7,170 nucleotides of DNA from Nitrospira sp. (GTDB lineage: Bacteria; Nitrospirota; Nitrospiria; Nitrospirales; Nitrospiraceae). Numbering within the stretch: the first letter of the stretch is position 1; the number at the start of each line of letters is the position of its first letter. The notes under the pieces were generated by a model. It was given only the letters and a program-made list of their open reading frames with translations. It was not told the DNA's origin and did no database searches. The DNA is taken from NCBI GenBank assembly GCA_025361385.1, contig JANYAJ010000253.1:1-7170 (forward strand). The letters are read 5' to 3'. Below, in pieces: positions 5,538 through 7,170 of this stretch. The translations under genes were made by a program, and so were the position numbers.

Positions 5538-6014
5538 TCAGCTCTCTTTCTTAATCTGCTCGGCGAGATAGTTCTCCAGGCCGACCTGCTTGATCGTTTC
5601 CATCTGCGTTTCGATCCAGTCGATATGCACGTCGACATCCTTCGCCATATCTTCGAACATGTGGCGGGTCGTGAAATCCAAGACCTTCGCGCAATGGACG
5701 ATGCCTTCGTTCAGCAATGTCAGCATTTCCTGCTCAGCCTTGAGGTCGAGCTTGAGCTGCTCGGGAACCGTTTCCCCCACCTGCACGGTATTCATGCGTT
5801 GCACGTTCGGCACACCCTCCAGATAAAGAATGTGCCCGATGAGTTCATCGGCATCCTTCATCTCATCGATACTGCGTTCCCGCACTGTATGCTGAAGCCG
5901 CTCATAGCCCCAGTTCTCACACATCTTGGCATGCACGAAATATTGATTGATCGCGGTCAGATCTGCGGTCAGCACCTTATTCAACACGTTGATGACACCC
6001 TCTTTTGCTTTCAT
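5538..6014 (-). CDS. bfr: Bacterioferritin, heme-type subunit with degenerate ferroxidase site
   Basis: This 158-residue protein is collinear with E. coli Bfr and with its neighbour; it begins with the same MKAKEGV and ends with YLAEQIKK. Met52, the heme ligand, is present (SIDEMKDAD). At the ferroxidase positions it has Asp18 for Glu, Glu51, Asp54 for His, Glu94, Val127 for Glu and His130, so three of six ligands are replaced and normal ferroxidase activity is unlikely. This is the pattern of the heme-binding subunit in known two-subunit bacterioferritins (for example in Pseudomonas and Neisseria). It is the first gene of the operon, with a good ribosome site and a sigma70-like promoter upstream. 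The heme would carry electrons for iron release, which in other bacteria comes from a Bfd ferredoxin; no bfd gene is in the window. Confidence 0.93.
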   Translation of the reverse strand: MKAKEGVINVLNKVLTADLTAINQYFVHAKMCENWGYERLQHTVRERSIDEMKDADELIGHILYLEGVPNVQRMNTVQVGETVPEQLKLDLKAEQEMLTLLNEGIVHCAKVLDFTTRHMFEDMAKDVDVHIDWIETQMETIKQVGLENYLAEQIKKES

Positions 6015-6019
6015 GGTTT

Positions 6020-6027
6020 CTCCCCTT
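6020..6027 (-). promoter_or_regulatory. Shine-Dalgarno of the bacterioferritin operon
   Basis: Read on the minus strand, AAGGGGAG lies 5 bases before the ATG at 6014 and supports that start. Confidence 0.75.
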
Positions 6028-6077
6028 TCTCACGTTGGATTGGCCCTCATCGTTAGGGGCGCACAGGTGGGTCATCC

Positions 6078-6090
6078 GAGCCGAAGGCTC
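6078..6090 (-). other. Small hairpin in the bacterioferritin leader
   Basis: GAGCC and GGCTC pair as a 5-bp stem around a 3-base loop, within the roughly 90-base leader between the predicted transcription start and the ribosome site. It is a short structure of unknown significance. Confidence 0.35.
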
Positions 6091-6109
6091 AGGCAGAACA
6101 CATACATTC

Positions 6110-6138
6110 ATTATCGGCACCTGCAGGCCGTTCGTCAA
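6110..6138 (-). promoter_or_regulatory. Sigma70-type promoter of the bacterioferritin operon
   Basis: On the minus strand TTGACG (6138-6133) is followed after exactly 17 bases by GATAAT (6115-6110). Each hexamer matches consensus at five of six positions. Transcription would start near 6103, giving a leader of about 90 bases before the ATG at 6014. The -10 element runs into GATAATGA, half of a Fur-box consensus, but the other half is not there. Confidence 0.7.
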
Positions 6139-6267
6139 CCGAGCGGCAAGAGACAAGGCCGTCCATCAGCCGGCACCGATGGCATGAATGCTTCATTGTC
6201 GATTCAATCGAGGAGGCAAAGAAAGGGGCGAGACAACAGCAGTTGATCGAAATGGCGGGAACGACGC
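6139..6267. other. Non-coding stretch between topA and the bfr promoter, with two small dyads
   Basis: No credible gene is seen here; the whole gap between topA and the bacterioferritin operon is 253 bases. Two adjacent inverted repeats are present: ATGAA-TGC-TTCAT at 6184-6196 and TCGATT-C-AATCGA at 6199-6211. They lie 46-73 bases upstream of the -35 and could be operator half-sites or chance. No clear terminator for topA is visible. Confidence 0.35.
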
Positions 6268-7170
6268 TTACCCAGCCTCGCGATAGCCACATTCTTCGTC
6301 GCGGCATTGGACGCTTCGTCCAACTTGTTTGGTCACTTTTTCAATGAGAAACGGGGCGCTGCAGGTCGGGCAGGCCTTGTTGATCGGACGATCCCACATG
6401 GCATATTCGCATGCCGGATATTTGCTGCAGGCAAAAAATGCCCGCGCGCCCTTCTTGGTGCGCTTTTGAACGAGATCGCCACCGCAGCCTGGCTGTGGGC
6501 ATTTCACGCCCAGCGCAAGCGGCTTGGTCGTCTTACATTCTGGGTACGCCGAACAGGCAATGAACTTGCCAAATCGTCCGGTCTTCACCACCATCGGACT
6601 GCTGCATTTCTCACACTTCTCATCCGTCGTCAGCTCAATCTTCGGGACGATCTTAATGGTGCCATCCTCGAGCTTCTCGAAGTTCTGCGTGTTCTTGCAA
6701 GGCGGCTTGTCCTTGTAGGCAGGGCAGGCGAGAAACTTGCCGTTCCGTCCCCATTTAATCTCCATCATCTTGCCACACTTCTCGCAGGGAAGATCCGTCG
6801 GTGGCTCCACCGTGTCCTTGGGGCCGGGAATGGTTTTGGCCTTCTCCAGATCCGTGGTGAAGGTCCCGTAAAACTCCCGCACAGCCGTCACCCAGGGTTT
6901 GTTGCCTTCTTCGACTGCGTCCAACTCCTCCTCCATGTGCGAGGTGAAGTCGACGTTGATCAGATCAGGAAATCCCTTCAGCAGGAAATCGTTGACGGTC
7001 CTCCCGGTTTCGGTGGGACCGAACCGCCCATCCACCTTCTCGGCATATTTGCGATCCTGAATCGTGGAAATGATGCTCGCATACGTGGATGGCCGACCGA
7101 TGCCTTTTTCTTCCAATTCTTTAATCAGCAACGCTTCGTTATACCGAGGCGGCGGCTGGGTAAAATGTTG
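6268..7170 (-). CDS. topA: DNA topoisomerase I, C-terminal 300 residues (5' part outside the window)
   Basis: The frame is open to the window edge and begins QHFTQPPPRYNEA, followed by LEEKGIGRPSTYA, a hallmark of type IA topoisomerases; the catalytic Tyr lies upstream of the window. TopA relaxes negative supercoils in the cytoplasm. After the end of the core (about window residue 110) come four zinc ribbons: Cys129-Cys158, Cys186-Cys212, Cys224-Cys254 and Cys267-Cys294. Each has four cysteines, and the third has a wider first knuckle (C-x4-C). The protein ends six residues after the last Cys (GYREAG), so the C-terminus is complete. The ribbons bind single-stranded DNA and, in E. coli, RNA polymerase; E. 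coli TopA has three canonical four-Cys ribbons plus ribbon-like domains. It is not part of the bacterioferritin operon, which has its own promoter. Confidence 0.96.
   Translation of the reverse strand, partial: QHFTQPPPRYNEALLIKELEEKGIGRPSTYASIISTIQDRKYAEKVDGRFGPTETGRTVNDFLLKGFPDLINVDFTSHMEEELDAVEEGNKPWVTAVREFYGTFTTDLEKAKTIPGPKDTVEPPTDLPCEKCGKMMEIKWGRNGKFLACPAYKDKPPCKNTQNFEKLEDGTIKIVPKIELTTDEKCEKCSSPMVVKTGRFGKFIACSAYPECKTTKPLALGVKCPQPGCGGDLVQKRTKKGARAFFACSKYPACEYAMWDRPINKACPTCSAPFLIEKVTKQVGRSVQCRDEECGYREAG

Noticed and set aside
5101..6056. Plus-strand open frames of 156 and 143 codons opposite the bacterioferritin genes
   Set aside because: They are antisense shadows of two strongly supported genes; their sequences show no family features.
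6097..6115. Fur box at the bacterioferritin -10
   Set aside because: Only the left half (GATAATGA) matches; the symmetric right half is absent, so regulation by Fur is not supported.
6015..6267. tRNA or other structured RNA gene in the 253-base gap
   Set aside because: No cloverleaf, T-loop consensus or long stem is visible on either strand.
6089..6307. 72-codon minus-strand frame between topA and bfr
   Set aside because: It overlaps the topA 3' end and the bfr promoter, has no good ribosome site and shows no recognisable features.
1..7170. CRISPR array, insertion sequence or attachment site
   Set aside because: No regularly spaced repeats, transposase or integrase features, or flanking direct repeats were seen; composition is even across the window.

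Overview
The window looks like chromosomal DNA of a Gram-negative, respiring bacterium with moderately high GC. It carries an outer-membrane beta-barrel ending in Phe, two lipoproteins, a periplasmic FMN-binding protein, a di-heme c-type cytochrome, tandem bacterioferritins and a topoisomerase I with four zinc ribbons. The gene mix and sequence style remind me of Nitrospira or relatives (Nitrospirota). That placement is inference from memory, not a search.

Layout. (1) Positions 2-2306, plus strand: the 3' end of an outer-membrane barrel gene, a perfect hairpin, then three tightly packed genes. These encode a small lipoprotein, an exported FMN-binding-domain protein (stop/start overlap with the lipoprotein gene) and a four-helix membrane protein with His residues placed like heme ligands. 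A canonical rho-independent terminator (2360-2397) closes the block. I read it as a candidate envelope electron-transfer cassette. (2) Positions 2415-4881, plus strand: a stand-alone HD-GYP domain protein, overlapping by 14 bases a large di-heme cytochrome c peroxidase/MauG-family lipoprotein. The HD-GYP protein keeps its metal ligands but has lost the basic residues that normally hold the c-di-GMP phosphates. (3) Positions 4882-5058: a convergent intergenic region with a 17-bp hairpin. (4) Positions 5059-6014, minus strand: a two-gene bacterioferritin operon with complementary subunits. The first keeps the heme Met but has lost most ferroxidase ligands. The second keeps most ferroxidase ligands but lacks the heme Met and has Ser at position 127. 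A good sigma70-type promoter (TTGACG-17-GATAAT) lies upstream. (5) Positions 6268-7170, minus strand: the C-terminal 300 residues of DNA topoisomerase I.

How they may work together: the peroxidase and the bacterioferritins could both limit peroxide/iron stress, although they are convergent and not one operon. The flavoprotein and four-helix protein could pass electrons between the quinone pool and the periplasm. The most interesting points are the uncharacterised flavin/membrane cassette, the substrate-site-degenerate HD-GYP coupled to a periplasmic di-heme peroxidase, and the split-function bacterioferritin pair with an incomplete ferroxidase site.
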